Assembly: GCA_034509425.1 (NCBI GenBank)
Contig: JAVTVJ010000118.1
Coordinates: 1,054,001-1,118,000, forward strand
Source: Eopsaltria australis
Taxonomy: Eukaryota; Chordata; Aves; Passeriformes; Petroicidae
DNA length: 64,000 nucleotides
Reading direction: 5' to 3'
Positions 39,201 through 51,700 of this stretch are shown here, piece by piece; position 1 is the first letter of the stretch; every line of letters starts with the position of its first letter. The translations under genes were made by a program, and so were the position numbers. Below the pieces are notes generated by a model. It was not told the origin of the DNA, searched no databases, and saw only the letters and a program-made list of their open reading frames with translations.

Positions 39201-39909
39201 GGTTTGCTTAAAGACATGGCTGTTTAAAGCTCTCATAAAAATTCAGCCTAAGATTTAGGGCAAACAAAACAAAACTAATACTGTTGTTCAAACCATAACT
39301 TCTGAAAGAAAGCATGCAGCAAGGCTTTTACAAAAACCTGCATCATTTGAACTTCCAACAGGAAAAGAAAAGTTATATTCAGCACGGCAAAAGCAGCGCA
39401 TGAGAACAAACTGGCCAAGAATAAAATAAGACTGGAAGTTAAAAGGTTTCTGACCGTCAAAGGACTGATGTCCTAAGGCAACTTTCCAACAGAAAGAGCA
39501 AAGTTGAAAAACCAAGACAAAAGCCCCAGCTAGTTTCATTCAGTAAGTTTTATGAAATTTTATCTAATATTATACAGGCTTGTCAATGTCCCAAAGGGCT
39601 ATTGCCTCTTTTGAGAGCTATGGAAGTTCTTAATTAATTTCAGACAATAATGTTTTCTCTAACAACACTGTTTCAGCCTCTTGGCTACAACAGCTAGCTT
39701 GTCTTTGCCTGTTGCACTTATGTTAGGGAAGGAAAAAGGGGAGGGATGATATAGGATTGATGAAAATCCATCAGTTTTGCACCAAAGTGCTCAAGGGCAT
39801 GTATAGCAATAGGGCTCTGCTGCCTGCAGAGAATGGCCACAAATCCCCAGGAGCAAATCAGCACTTGATTAGCTGTAGCAAAGTTCTCCAAATTCACATG
39901 CATGAAGTG

Positions 39910-40222
39910 AATCATAGAATCATCAAGGCTGGAAGAGGCCTTTAAAAGATCCAGTCCAACTGTCCACCCAGCACTACCACAGTAACCCTAAACCACTAAA
40001 ACATAACACCCAGCATCAGATCCAGGTGCCTCCAACACCTACACCTTGGGCAGCCTATTTCAATGCCCAACCACCCTAACACTGAAATTCTTTTTTCTAA
40101 TACTGAATCTGATTTTCCCATCTTAAGGCCATTTCCTCTTGTCTTCTCACTGCTGACACAGTAGAAGAGACTGGCCCCCCACCTCACTGCAACCTCCTTT
40201 CAGACACTAGTAGAGAGCGAAG
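39910..40222 (-). mobile_element. CR1 LINE fragment, 3' end
   Basis: The tail AATCATAGAATCATCAAGGC is followed by CCACTAAAACATAACACCC, CACCTTGGGCAGCCTATTTC, CACTGCTGACACAGTAGAAGAG and CACCTCACTGCAACCTCCTTTC-like blocks. This is CR1 in minus orientation, of a subfamily different from the 20 kb copy. Confidence 0.9.
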
Positions 40223-41711
40223 TGGTTTGAGTAACAAGAACGACACAGCTGTGTCTCTCATAAGGGTATTTCTGCACCAAACCTTCTGCCATTTCCAAAG
40301 ACAGAACAGAATTCACAGATTCTGAGCAAATTATTATCATAAAATTGAAAAGCATCAAGAGAGAGAATCTTTCTATTTGGTCTGAAGCTTTCCCTGGTAA
40401 ATAAGACTTGCTGTCTTGGCAGATTCTTCAGTGTCTATAAAACTTCTCAACCCTGAAGTTCTCCCTTTCTCTGACAGGAATTTATCAGCTTTAATTAGCT
40501 GATGTAACCTCTGCTAACACGTGCTTTTACCGGAATAGCCAGTGAAAGTTGGAACTGCTGAACATCATCATGATTTATGGTAGATGTGAATGTATTTCAT
40601 TTTGCATTTATTAGCTTCAATGCTACAGAAATTTGGTGAGAGCTTCCGGAAGAAGTTATTGTTGAGGATATAAACTATCAGCTGTAAAAGAGCTCCAGGT
40701 TCCCATAATTCCTTCTATTAAAAATACCTTCTAAAACCAAAGGCGAAAAGCATGCTTTTGTACCTCTCTTACCTATCAGTGCTATTTCACAAAAGAATGT
40801 CCTCATTTGAGACAGCTTAAAACAGTCATTATATTTATTAACTAGATCATCATACCTGTCAAGCTCAAATTCTTGGCATTTTCTGTGTAATATCAAAATT
40901 CTTTTCTGATTTTAACAAATTCTCACATGCAACACTTGCTGGTCTAATTTGAGAAGAGTAATTAACTGATACACCAGAGTAGGAAATTACCAAGAAAGAT
41001 CATGTTGCTCAGATTTCTTGGTTGGAATTTTTTTCAGAAATTACAAGATTTAATCTACTTTAACATTGGTTCACTTCTGTCAAAAATATTTTATGAACAT
41101 TATTTTTAACTCAAGTTAGTAAAAGTAGTGTGAACTTAAAGTTGCAAGTCAAAATGACAAAACAGAAAGTTTTCATACTAAAAATGTGTTCTGAGAAACA
41201 GCTTCACTTTCCCCTCCTTCACTAATAACTAACTGAAAGTACTCTTTATGCAAACCACTTACGAAATGCTTGAGATCTCCAGTACTTCCAGAGTGGGAAA
41301 GTGCTTTTCCAAAAGCTTCCCATGTAACCTGCTCCTCACAGCACAACTGGCCCGTGTGGCACATGCACTAAAGAACATCGCTCGTGTCTGTACACCAAGG
41401 GCAGGGGAGCAGGGCTGACAGCTTTGGACACTGCACTTCAGAAGGACAGATGAGGCAGTGTCCCAACTCATCACATCACAACCGCATTCACAGAACATAC
41501 TGCCTCGGGTTTTGCTCCGATCAATAGGCTGCCTCTCTCCACATCTTCTTCCATAAAGGGTCTGTGTTTAAGGAGGAGGTTAACACCACATCATATGCAC
41601 ATTAATAACACTGAATGAAAGTCATCAACTTGCCAAATCTTGCCAAATTTAGTTGCCCAGTAGCTTATAGGCTGAAACACATTTAGTTTTCCAGCTAACG
41701 ACACAAGCTTA

Positions 41712-41927
<216 letters not shown>

Positions 41928-42117
41928 TTAAAATAAGCTAATGAGCTTTCAATACTGACTTCAACAAAAATTAATACAATAATTATGTGCTTAACATAAT
42001 TAAGAAGGCAGATTAAAAATCACTATAAAGAAACAGTAATTATACAGAGACAATTAGAATAGGAAAGAAATAAAAGAGGAAACCTACTGAGAAAGCTGGA
42101 AAGCTTGAGGGAAACTT

Positions 42118-42318
42118 GGGAATATAAGGAAGAACTTCTTTGCTGTGCATGCACTGGAACAGACTGCCCAGAAGGTTGTGGAGTCTCCCTTCACTGGAGA
42201 TATTCCAGAACTGTCTGGATGCAAATCTGTGCCCTGGGATGACCCTGCTTGAGCAGGGAGGTTGGACCAGATGATCCACTATGGTCCCTTCCAACTTGTT
42301 CCATTCTGTGATTCTGTG
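42118..42318 (+). mobile_element. CR1 LINE fragment, 3' end, beside the PDZ exon
   Basis: GAAGAACTTCTTTGCTGTG, CACTGGAACAGACTGCCCAG, GGTTGTGGAGTCTCC and the terminus CCATTCTGTGATTCTGTG mark a plus-oriented CR1 3' end. It sits about 250 bases upstream (in transcript sense) of the PDZ exon, antisense to the gene. Confidence 0.92.
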
Positions 42319-43034
42319 AAAAGCATCTGTCATCTTGACCTCTGTTCAATACTGAACATGTAATCCTACTTGCAAATAGAGCTTTGGGGAGGCATCTTAA
42401 AATATGGTTCTCTAGAGAAGGTAGCCAATAATATTAACCATTTTGCCAATAACATTAACACACAGCCATCTCTAAAGATCTGGCATGCAATGAAATCCCA
42501 AAATATGGCTTAACAGGCTGGTCTAGAAAACAAAGGTATTTTCTTCAGGAACATAACATTTAGGAAAATAACCTGAAAATTTACCATTCATACAGCTAAT
42601 TAACAGCACTGGCTTAAAAACACAGTGATACTAAGGGAAATTCACTGGAAGATTATTTTGCTGCCACAGACATCCCTTGAATTTTTTATACAACAGTTCA
42701 TAACATGTGGCAAAAACACAAGATAAATTAAAGAGTCAGGCTTTTGCAATTTCCACCCCAACTAAGTTAAAAAATCCCATGTTACAAGCTACCCATTTTC
42801 AAAACTTAAAACAAATCTCAAAAGCTTGATCAGACAAATTAACAAGTACCAACAGTTTGAACTGATTACAAACAATGATTACAAGGATGTTATGAGGTTA
42901 TGCAAGGAGAAAATTAGAAGGTCCAAAGCTCAGCTAGAACTTAATCCGGCTACTGCTGTAAAAGACAATAAAAATATTTTCATAAATACATAATCAAGCA
43001 ATGGAGATCTAGGGAAAATCTTTATCCTTCAGTG

Positions 43035-43140
43035 GATGTGTGGGGACCATCACTTTAAAAGATGGGGCACTTAGGGACATGAGTTAATGGTAGACTGGGC
43101 AGTGCAATGTTAACAGCTGGATTCTATGATCCTAAAGCTA
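43035..43140 (+). mobile_element. Short CR1-like 3' end
   Basis: GGGACATGAGTTAATGGTAG, GACTGGGCAGTGCAATGTTA and GGATTCTATGATCCTAAAG resemble the last 100 bases of a CR1 subfamily 3' UTR. It is short and diverged, so the subfamily is uncertain. Confidence 0.7.
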
Positions 43141-44265
43141 TTTTCCAAACTAAACAAGTTTATGTTTCTAAGTATAGCTGTAGGTATTGAACACTTTGCA
43201 ATTCAATCCCGTGGCTTTCTAGTTTCTTCCTATCTCCTTTGCCATCAACACAGCCCCTGGCTTCTGAGCTGCTTGGCTTCATGATCTATGTATTAATTTT
43301 ATTCCTCCCTCACTTGCTCATAATCCATATCCCACATCTTCCTGTACATTTGACACTTTGTCTTCAAAGTAAAAACTTTCATTTATGTCTTCATTATATT
43401 TTACATTGACTACAGTGTCTCTGAGTCCCACATTATTAAATGCCAGCAAATTTACAAAGAGTAATTCCTTGTAATCACCCCAACTGCAGAAAGCTTCATA
43501 AAGAACTGCCATCTTCTGAGGCACCAAAGTCAATCAGCAATGAGATAAATCCAGAGGAAAGTAATGAATTCTGAAGCTCACAGTACAGGTTTTAGAAAGA
43601 GACCAGCAACAAAAAAAATAAATTAAATAACCTAATAAAAGAAGCAATATCTCTTGATGAAAGTACTTTAGGATGATCTCATAGAACACTCAATCTCATT
43701 GCAGGCACATAAAAGCTCTCTTTATGTACGTTCATGATAAGATGGTCTTAAAAATCTTCAGACCTGTAAACCTAAGCCAAAAAGAATACTTTGAAAAATG
43801 CTTAGTCTTATATCCCATTCTAAAACACTCATTATTAATAGTAATCAAGAAACTTTATTTACAGAACTTATCTTAAAAAAAACCCCAGATAATAAAGACA
43901 GAGCAAGTTTCTACATCCCCATACATCTAGTTTTCAAGTTATGACCTGTCCTCGGACCTGCTCACATATCCTCTGAGTATCAAGAATTTAGCAGAAAACC
44001 AAATTATCATTTTAAATCTTCATTTAGCTAGGAAACAAGGGAGTAGCAGTGGAGATTGCTTATATGTACATAAAGATTTCAGGTCAGAGATGTGAAGTAT
44101 AGAGCATCTGCCGTATATAAGGGACAGTGAAACGAGGCTGAGCAGAACAAGAAAACAGGCAACCTGGGACGCGTATCTGAAGCCCTAGTATGTTAGAAAA
44201 GTGGGACAAAAAACATTAAGCAAAGTCAGAGTTAAATCACTAGAATTGCTGGGGGAAGGTCAGGT

Positions 44266-44291
44266 GGGGGGACAGGGGGAGATGGGATGGG
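44266..44291 (+). other. G-quadruplex motif
   Basis: Four G runs of 6, 5, 3 and 3 are separated by loops of 3, 4 and 2 bases, fitting the G3+N1-7 rule. It lies on the strand that is template for SHROOM2 transcription. Confidence 0.7.
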
Positions 44292-44456
44292 ACATACACG
44301 GCAAGGGCAGAGAGGGAAAGTATCTTGGAGGACACTTTAAATTGCAAATGTAGATGTCAAACACTTATGCCCCAAGCAAGGCACCCAAACGTAATGACAA
44401 GGCTAAGATGCCCCTGGGCCCCAAAACACCTCAACAGGATCTTTTTTGTCTGTATT

Positions 44457-44478
44457 AAAAAAAAAAAAAAGAGGGGGG
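44457..44478. repeat. A14 and G7 homopolymer runs
   Basis: A run of 14 A residues is followed by GAGGGGGGG. Confidence 0.8.
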
Positions 44479-47400
44479 GCAAAAATCTGTCTCCTAGGGT
44501 TTGAAGGAATGCTCATTGTTCTCAGTAAGCATGTTTGTTTTTTCTTCAGGCTGGCAATGTACTGACAGCAGGGAGTATTCAGTTACCCCCTCTGAGTTTT
44601 AATTTCAGCAGGGAAACTACACATTCCACACAAAGCAAGCTCTCAAAAGAGACTCTGCCTGTCCAAAACAACATTAATCGAAAAGCCTCAAAAAGTTTGT
44701 AAAAAGTCAAAACGTAAACACAAAGCTGAAGCCATCCTCATGAAAGCTCCAAGTGGCTTTAAGATCTTGTCTTCAGATCACCTACAAGTAGGGAGAATAA
44801 AAACTACACATCCAAGCCTTTTCAAGCTGAATAAATTTAAACATAAACCTTTCACACTCAGATCCCCAATTGGCTGTACAGATAGGATTCCACCTGACAA
44901 CACACTTATAAGTGGAAATGGGAAAGTTAGACAGGAAAAATACAATTTCTACTGTTACAGTAAAAGTCCTTCCTTTAGTCATAATAACTAAAAACATTAG
45001 GCTTTGCACACATATAATGAAACACAGCCAAAAATATCCATGAGGAAAAGGCCTCTTCAAATATACTGCTTTATTAACCTGCCTTCTTTGTGCAAAATTG
45101 GACAACATTGTTCCAGCTTCTACTTCAGCTTTTCTCTTCTTCTGTTTACTAGTTGTAACATTATTACTTTATTCACCCACTGAGTAACTTTCCATCTCAT
45201 CAGGCCTTAACTAGAAGTGTAAATACCAACGAAAATCCATAAACATTTTAGAACTAGCAAATACACTCAAAAATGTCATTATTTGTCACACCTCAACCAC
45301 AAATGTATTTCACTCACAATCTTCAGAATTGGCTGTGCTCAAGATTTAAGCCCAACTTTTAAGACTGAAGCCTGTATTACTTATCTACCTAGCATTGATT
45401 TCTTTTAATATTTCAAGTGTCCAGAAAAACTAGATGAATAGCTGAAAATAAAGCCTTGAAAATGCAAAGGGAGGTTTTAAGATGAAGTCTTTCAAGAACA
45501 GTCAGGAAGTAGAGATCTGCCTTAATCAGTGACAGCTGGCAGATATGACTGGATGTAACCCAGCAGGAACTGAGCTCCCATAAGCACACACATCTTAGCA
45601 TTTTTATAGCAATAGCAGGAAACAAAAGACATAGAAGAAAAACAATCAACACCTTATTTTCTTATAAGTAAAAGACATAAGCCTTCAACAAACATATAGT
45701 TACACAGCTTATCTTGAATGAGCAAGGCTTCTAGAATTGCCCTCAAACCATCCTTTAGTTATGTACTAAAAAATCATACCCTCATACTATGCGAAATTAA
45801 CAAGTGTAAACATGTTGACTTCCTATCCCTAGCAGTGATGTTGGTATGCTACCAAGAAAAGTGTTTTCAAAAGGAGATGAAAAGGATGTTTGTTGACCAA
45901 AAGCATCTGCTTAGACAGTCTCCATCTCTCACCCTGCTGTCCCTGATGACCTCCCCACAGCCAAGAGCAAAAGCAAACTTTGGGATCTGTGTATCAGGGA
46001 GGATTTTGAGTGCAGGCTTTGCCATCATAACAGTATCTACATGAACTGTAACATCTTCCCAAATTCATTTTTGCTTATATCACATCCACAAAACAGGAAG
46101 AAACATTGATTCAAAATGTAGATAAAAGGATTTTTAAAAAAAATATTGAAAAAACAACACACATGTAAATCTGGTATGTGAAATTCTTCCTGTAAAAAGA
46201 AGATAGAGCCTTGAAACATGGGAAGAGCTGGGCCATGGAGAAAACGTCTAACAGCTAGATACACAAACATGTTCAAAGGATACTTAAAAGTCTGTATTCC
46301 CCCTGTTGGTAATAAACAGAAAGGGAAAAATAACAGCCTATCTTTCCACCTTTGAATTGCTGCAGTGTTGATGGGGAGCACCAATTCTAGCATATGACCC
46401 ATTTGCTTCTGTGTTTATCAGGTCTGATGCTTTACTTAAAAGACCCACATTCCTCTATAGGCACCTGTATAAACAAGCAGGAGACAGGTTGGGGAAATGC
46501 TGTGTCATATGAGAGATTTAGTTTTGTTTACAAAGCCAACAGTTTCTTGTCCATGCTCTCTTTGGACAGGGTGGGAGACGGGATGGAAACCCAAACCCAC
46601 AGACAAACACAGGAAAAAACAGCACCACTTTATCAGCATTCTGCTATCAGCTGTGATAAACTATTTTATCATGATTCATTTCTTGTACAGCCAAGAAATG
46701 TTTCTGTGGTTGTTTGTATTATGAGTATCTAATATAGTTTTTCCACATACCCAACAATCTTTGTAGAAGACCTTCAGAACAAATAAAATGTGGAAAATGT
46801 CAATGATTTTGATTTGCAAAGCATTAAATAAAGGAGGAAAACCTCTACAGTTCAAGCCTGGCATTTGTGTAACTTTGAGGAATGAACAGAAAAGTAACAG
46901 ATCTGACCTAACCCCAGCTATACATCCTGCAAATGTATTCTTGAGTGGAAGGGCTGCATTCACCAGCAACACTCATGGCTCAAACTGAAGCAGGATAAAA
47001 GAGGGATGCAAACCCCAACAGGACCTAACTGGTCCAAAGACAATGGGTGTGTATAAGTAAGGCATCACATACAGGCATGCATACACTAGAAACTGGGCAA
47101 GGCTAACCACTTGACTTTATATTCAAACACATCTTTTCTCTCCCACTCTACCAGGGCTTTGAAAGAGACTGTCCTTTTTGAAAGGACACCTGGCAGGGAA
47201 GAAACTCCAGCCCTGTTTTACAGATGGGCTCATAAGCATATATGGAAACAAGGCTCAAAACAATGCAGCATGGCTGCAACAAAGCAAGGAATTCCACACA
47301 AACCTTCACGTTAATGGAGGGAACCTGTAACCCTGAACCACCTCTTCGCACAGACTGCAGGTTAAATAATCAGCATTAACCACTCAATCTGAAATTTAAA

Positions 47401-48746
47401 CACTACCATATAAGGAAAACTTAATGATGAGCTACCAACTTGCAAACCCTGTGCCTATGCAATACTATTCAATATTATTAACTTGGCAATTGCTGCACTT
47501 TGATCTGGCAGGTGGGTGCCTCCTGCATTTGGTGACACTCCAACTTAGCACATAAGCCAGAACCTCCCTTTTGCCTGGTATCATTAATTCACATCCCACA
47601 GCAATTGTCCATACATGCTCTTCCTGAGATTACCTTTAAACATTACAGCAAACAACATAAAATTTTAGGAAAGTTTAGTTCAGACCAACGTATTTCCCTA
47701 ATAGCAATTTCTTTCTTCCCTAGACCTGAGGGAAACAGTTCATGGTCACTGTCACAAAACCACTGAACAGGCAGAGAAATCCCCCTCATCCAGCTGCTCT
47801 TTCAAAGTATCCCCCATTGTGCTGCACAGATCTTGAGCTGGCAGGAGCCCTCCCTTCTGTCCACAAGTGATTCTTAAAAATCATAATGGAAATATTTTTT
47901 TAAAAGGGTAGAGTTCAGTAACAGGACACGGTCTATCACAGCCTTTTCTAATTCCTTGTTATTTAGTGTATTTAAATATTTGTATATTTACCCAGTAATC
48001 TTTTCCTTTCTTTGTTGGTTTTTGTTTGGAAAAAAGCATCATATTTTGAAAAGTTGATACAGTTTTTATTCAGTTTTTATAATGGTGTCCTTGCCACTGT
48101 TTTGACAAAGGGCTGCCATCACTTCCACTAAAACAGGCCATTTTTGTGGGGGATTTATTACAGCTGTAAAAACTGACTCCAGGCTCCTAACTTCAGAGTT
48201 CCTCATGCCAGAAATGTTTAAGAAGTATGGTAAAACATCCACCACTCCCCTCGTTAACAATTTATACATAAACTGATTAATATTTTAGTTCAACCCACAT
48301 TCAAAATAATGTCTACCATAAGCCCGTGAGAAAATGTTTCCAATTATAAAACATCATTACTATTTCTAAAGAGGTTACTGTTATCATATCTGTTTAAATC
48401 ACAGGGCTGTTATGGACTGAAGACCAATTAAAGTACTTGAAGTTAAAAATTTAATGAATCTTTCCCCAAGAACCTAATGATAACAATTTCCAGATGAAAA
48501 GTATCAGGAAGAGAAACTTCATGTAGATTTGTAGGTTTTAAAAAACTGAACAACAGATGTTTATTTTTAAAGGTTCTTTTTAAAGTGATTCCATTGTTTC
48601 AGCAACAGAAGTTGGAAACTTTTCATCACTGCTGAACAATTCTACTAGAATTAAATTCATAATAATAAAAGAACCCCCAACAAAGCCCCAGAACACACAA
48701 GCTCCCAGAAACCCTTGACTTTTGGAAAGCATAGAGCTAATGTATA

Positions 48747-48772
48747 AAAGAAAAAAAAAAAAAAAAAAAAAA
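48747..48772. repeat. Poly-A tract
   Basis: An uninterrupted run of 22 A residues lies at 48751-48772, preceded by AAAAG. No retrotransposed body was recognised upstream of it. Confidence 0.85.
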
Positions 48773-51700
48773 GTGGGGGTGCTGAGTATCAAGAACTTAG
48801 CCATTTTTTTACCATTAGTATCTAAGCTTTACTAGTCCCATTTTACACTTCTAAATAATATTTGCACATAAGCCAGAGCAGCACACTTGCATATATTCGC
48901 TCTCTACAAAGCAACTAAACAGACTTTGGAAATCTTTCTATGCAAGAGCCCCCTAGGGCAGCACAGGACCATCAGGGAAGCTTCCTAGCACTTACAGTCT
49001 TACAACCCTAAACCAGCCAGAGCAAAGCCAAAACAGACCCAGCTTACCTGGAGTAAGAACAAGGCCAAGACAAGAGTGGCAAAGACTGGAGTGAACAAAG
49101 ATTCTGGAAGCAGGGGTGATGGCAGAAGCCTGTTTGTAGTGTTGATCCTGAAACTAAACAACTCCAGCGCCATCCCTCCCTCACACCTAAATAACACTTG
49201 CAAAGCATAGCTTAAGTTTTGATTTTTTTTCCTAGCACATCACCAACATCTAAACACCTTCCTACTGCTGTTTGGTACAGCATTTATTCAGACAATCTGT
49301 ACACAACTTATTAAAAAATTACTGAGAAATAACTCCCATTTACTTTTAGCCATGAGTTTGGTTTTTGCATTTTACAGAAGCTAATCAAGACCAGAGGAAC
49401 CCCATCTGTAGTCACAGATGCCTTACACTGTTTTTAAACATATTTTGCTATCTTTTTTTTCCTTCCAAATGACAAAATAATCTGTGTAAGAATGGAGTGA
49501 ATAATTGTGCTATGAAAAGAAACAGCTAAAAGAGAACTGCTTTCTCTGTATGCAGTTTACTTATTCTAACAAATCTCCTACCAGAGAAGTTTGATAGGAT
49601 TGGATAATCCATATTTACTTGTCCAAGTTTACTTTGGATGATTATATATATAAGGCTGTTTATGTATGCAATCTGTGCAGTTAACATTAAGCATTTTTAT
49701 AGGTCTACATTTTTGTACTTTCAGCAATTACGAACAATGATAAGAATGGTTTATAAAGAGGTTGTGCCTAGAAACAACTTGTATTTTATCTATTCAAACT
49801 GATAACAGGAACAGACTTCCAAGAGGAAAAATATGACCTGACAAAGTAATCTTTACGATCATAAGGTTCAAGGTTTTTTTACTTTGCAACTATCATATGC
49901 TTTCAACAATGCTGGTTTATCTTTCTGTCTTCCTGTCCATCCCAGGAAAATAATGTCATCATTTGCCAATGCTCCCTTGACAAAAACAGACCAAATGCAA
50001 TCCAACAGCCTGCAAAACCACTACATAATTAGGGAAAGGGTAGGAGTTACTGACAAATCAAATTTAAAAAAGTCCTGACTCTGTCAGTATGATTGTGTAG
50101 ATAGGACTGTGCATTAATTAAAAAAGGAAAGCACCCATTTTGTCAGCTTGCAGTTTTTGTTTGGGAAGGACTCCACCATGCCTGAAAGACAGACATTGAA
50201 AAACCTAGTGGATGGCAACAATGTACTTACCAAAATTAAATTTAACTTATTTCATTCAGTCTAGTGATCTTTTACAAAAATTTAAGTTGCATCTATGCCT
50301 ATATCTACAGGTTGCTGTGGCTTCAAAAAAAAAAAAAGAAAAAGAAAAAGCTACACTTTTAGACACAGGTAGCACTAATTACAACCCAGCAACAGAAAAA
50401 AAACTGCTTTACTGCCTGTTAGTTTCAAAAAGCACTGTGATGGGTCTGCCAAAAGCCACAGGAATTTTACAGAGTGTTATGTTTCCATTTTAAATGCTTT
50501 CTCTTGAACAGTCCATTTTTTAACAGAATGCTTATCTTGACTAACTCATACCATTATTTGGATTTAATCACAGCTGATGTTTGGGATCTTCCATTTTTGT
50601 CACAGCACAAATGCTCATTTCTCAGACAGTAAGAAAGTATAACATTTCCCAATAATTCTTGTAAGAATATTCTCATCAACTCCTGAAAATGTGGTTTAAT
50701 CCCAAAAGTAGAAGTTATTTTTAATAGTTACTGCAGAAGTATTTAAGAACCCACTACTATGTAGCAGAGTGAACAGAATATAACATTCCACATCTGAACA
50801 AAAATCTAGCAAACAATGAGAATGACCTGCTGTCATAATAACTGATAGCTAATTCTTCAGCAGGATTTCTCCGCTTTGCAAAATTATTCAAATTTAAAGA
50901 AAAAGAGGCTCAGTAAGGTGCTGAATTTTAAACATGTCTTGTTTGTTGATTCCCTCACCCATTCCTCTGCAAAGAAAACAGACAAAAGACTTCAAAAGAA
51001 AGGTCAAGCTTCTCCTAAAATTTGAGTGCTTTAAACTTTAACAACAGAATTTTTCTTTACATCAACTTTTGATCTCTGTTCAGAATTGATATGCACATTC
51101 ACAAAGCATCCAAATTACAGACTGAAGCTGTCCTTTGCCACCATCTTCCTCAACAGTTCAAATATTTAAAGCCAAGTTCAAACAAGAAGACACATTTATT
51201 CCCTCCTTCCCCACCCCAGTGCTAAAATAGTCAACGAAACCTAAAGTTGTCTTAATTCACCTTCATATAATTTATACAACCCCATTTAAGTATGTAGTAC
51301 TTCAAACTGAACAGATGCAGGTATCTGTTCCCACTGTATGAAAGCCATGTTTCTGCTGTGCACTCTGCATGCCATTTCAATTCTTCATTCTCAGAGCAAT
51401 AAAAACTCAGAAGCACGTGGGATGATCCTCAAGAAAAAAAAAGGCATACTATTATAGAAACAAAAAAGGTCTGGGTAACCTTTGCCTTAGTTTGTCTTCT
51501 GTTCTTGTTTATTATTGTCTCAGTAAAGGAAGAGAGCTTCCCTCACTCCACTTTGACCCAGAACTCAAATATGAAAAGATGAAGAAGCAAACACTAAATA
51601 CAGCATTGAATATATTTTTCTGGGGCAGGAACTGCAATACAGTTGCTCCTAAAATTACCAAACAGTTCACAAAGCAAGTCGCAAAGGACTGTATGGCAGT

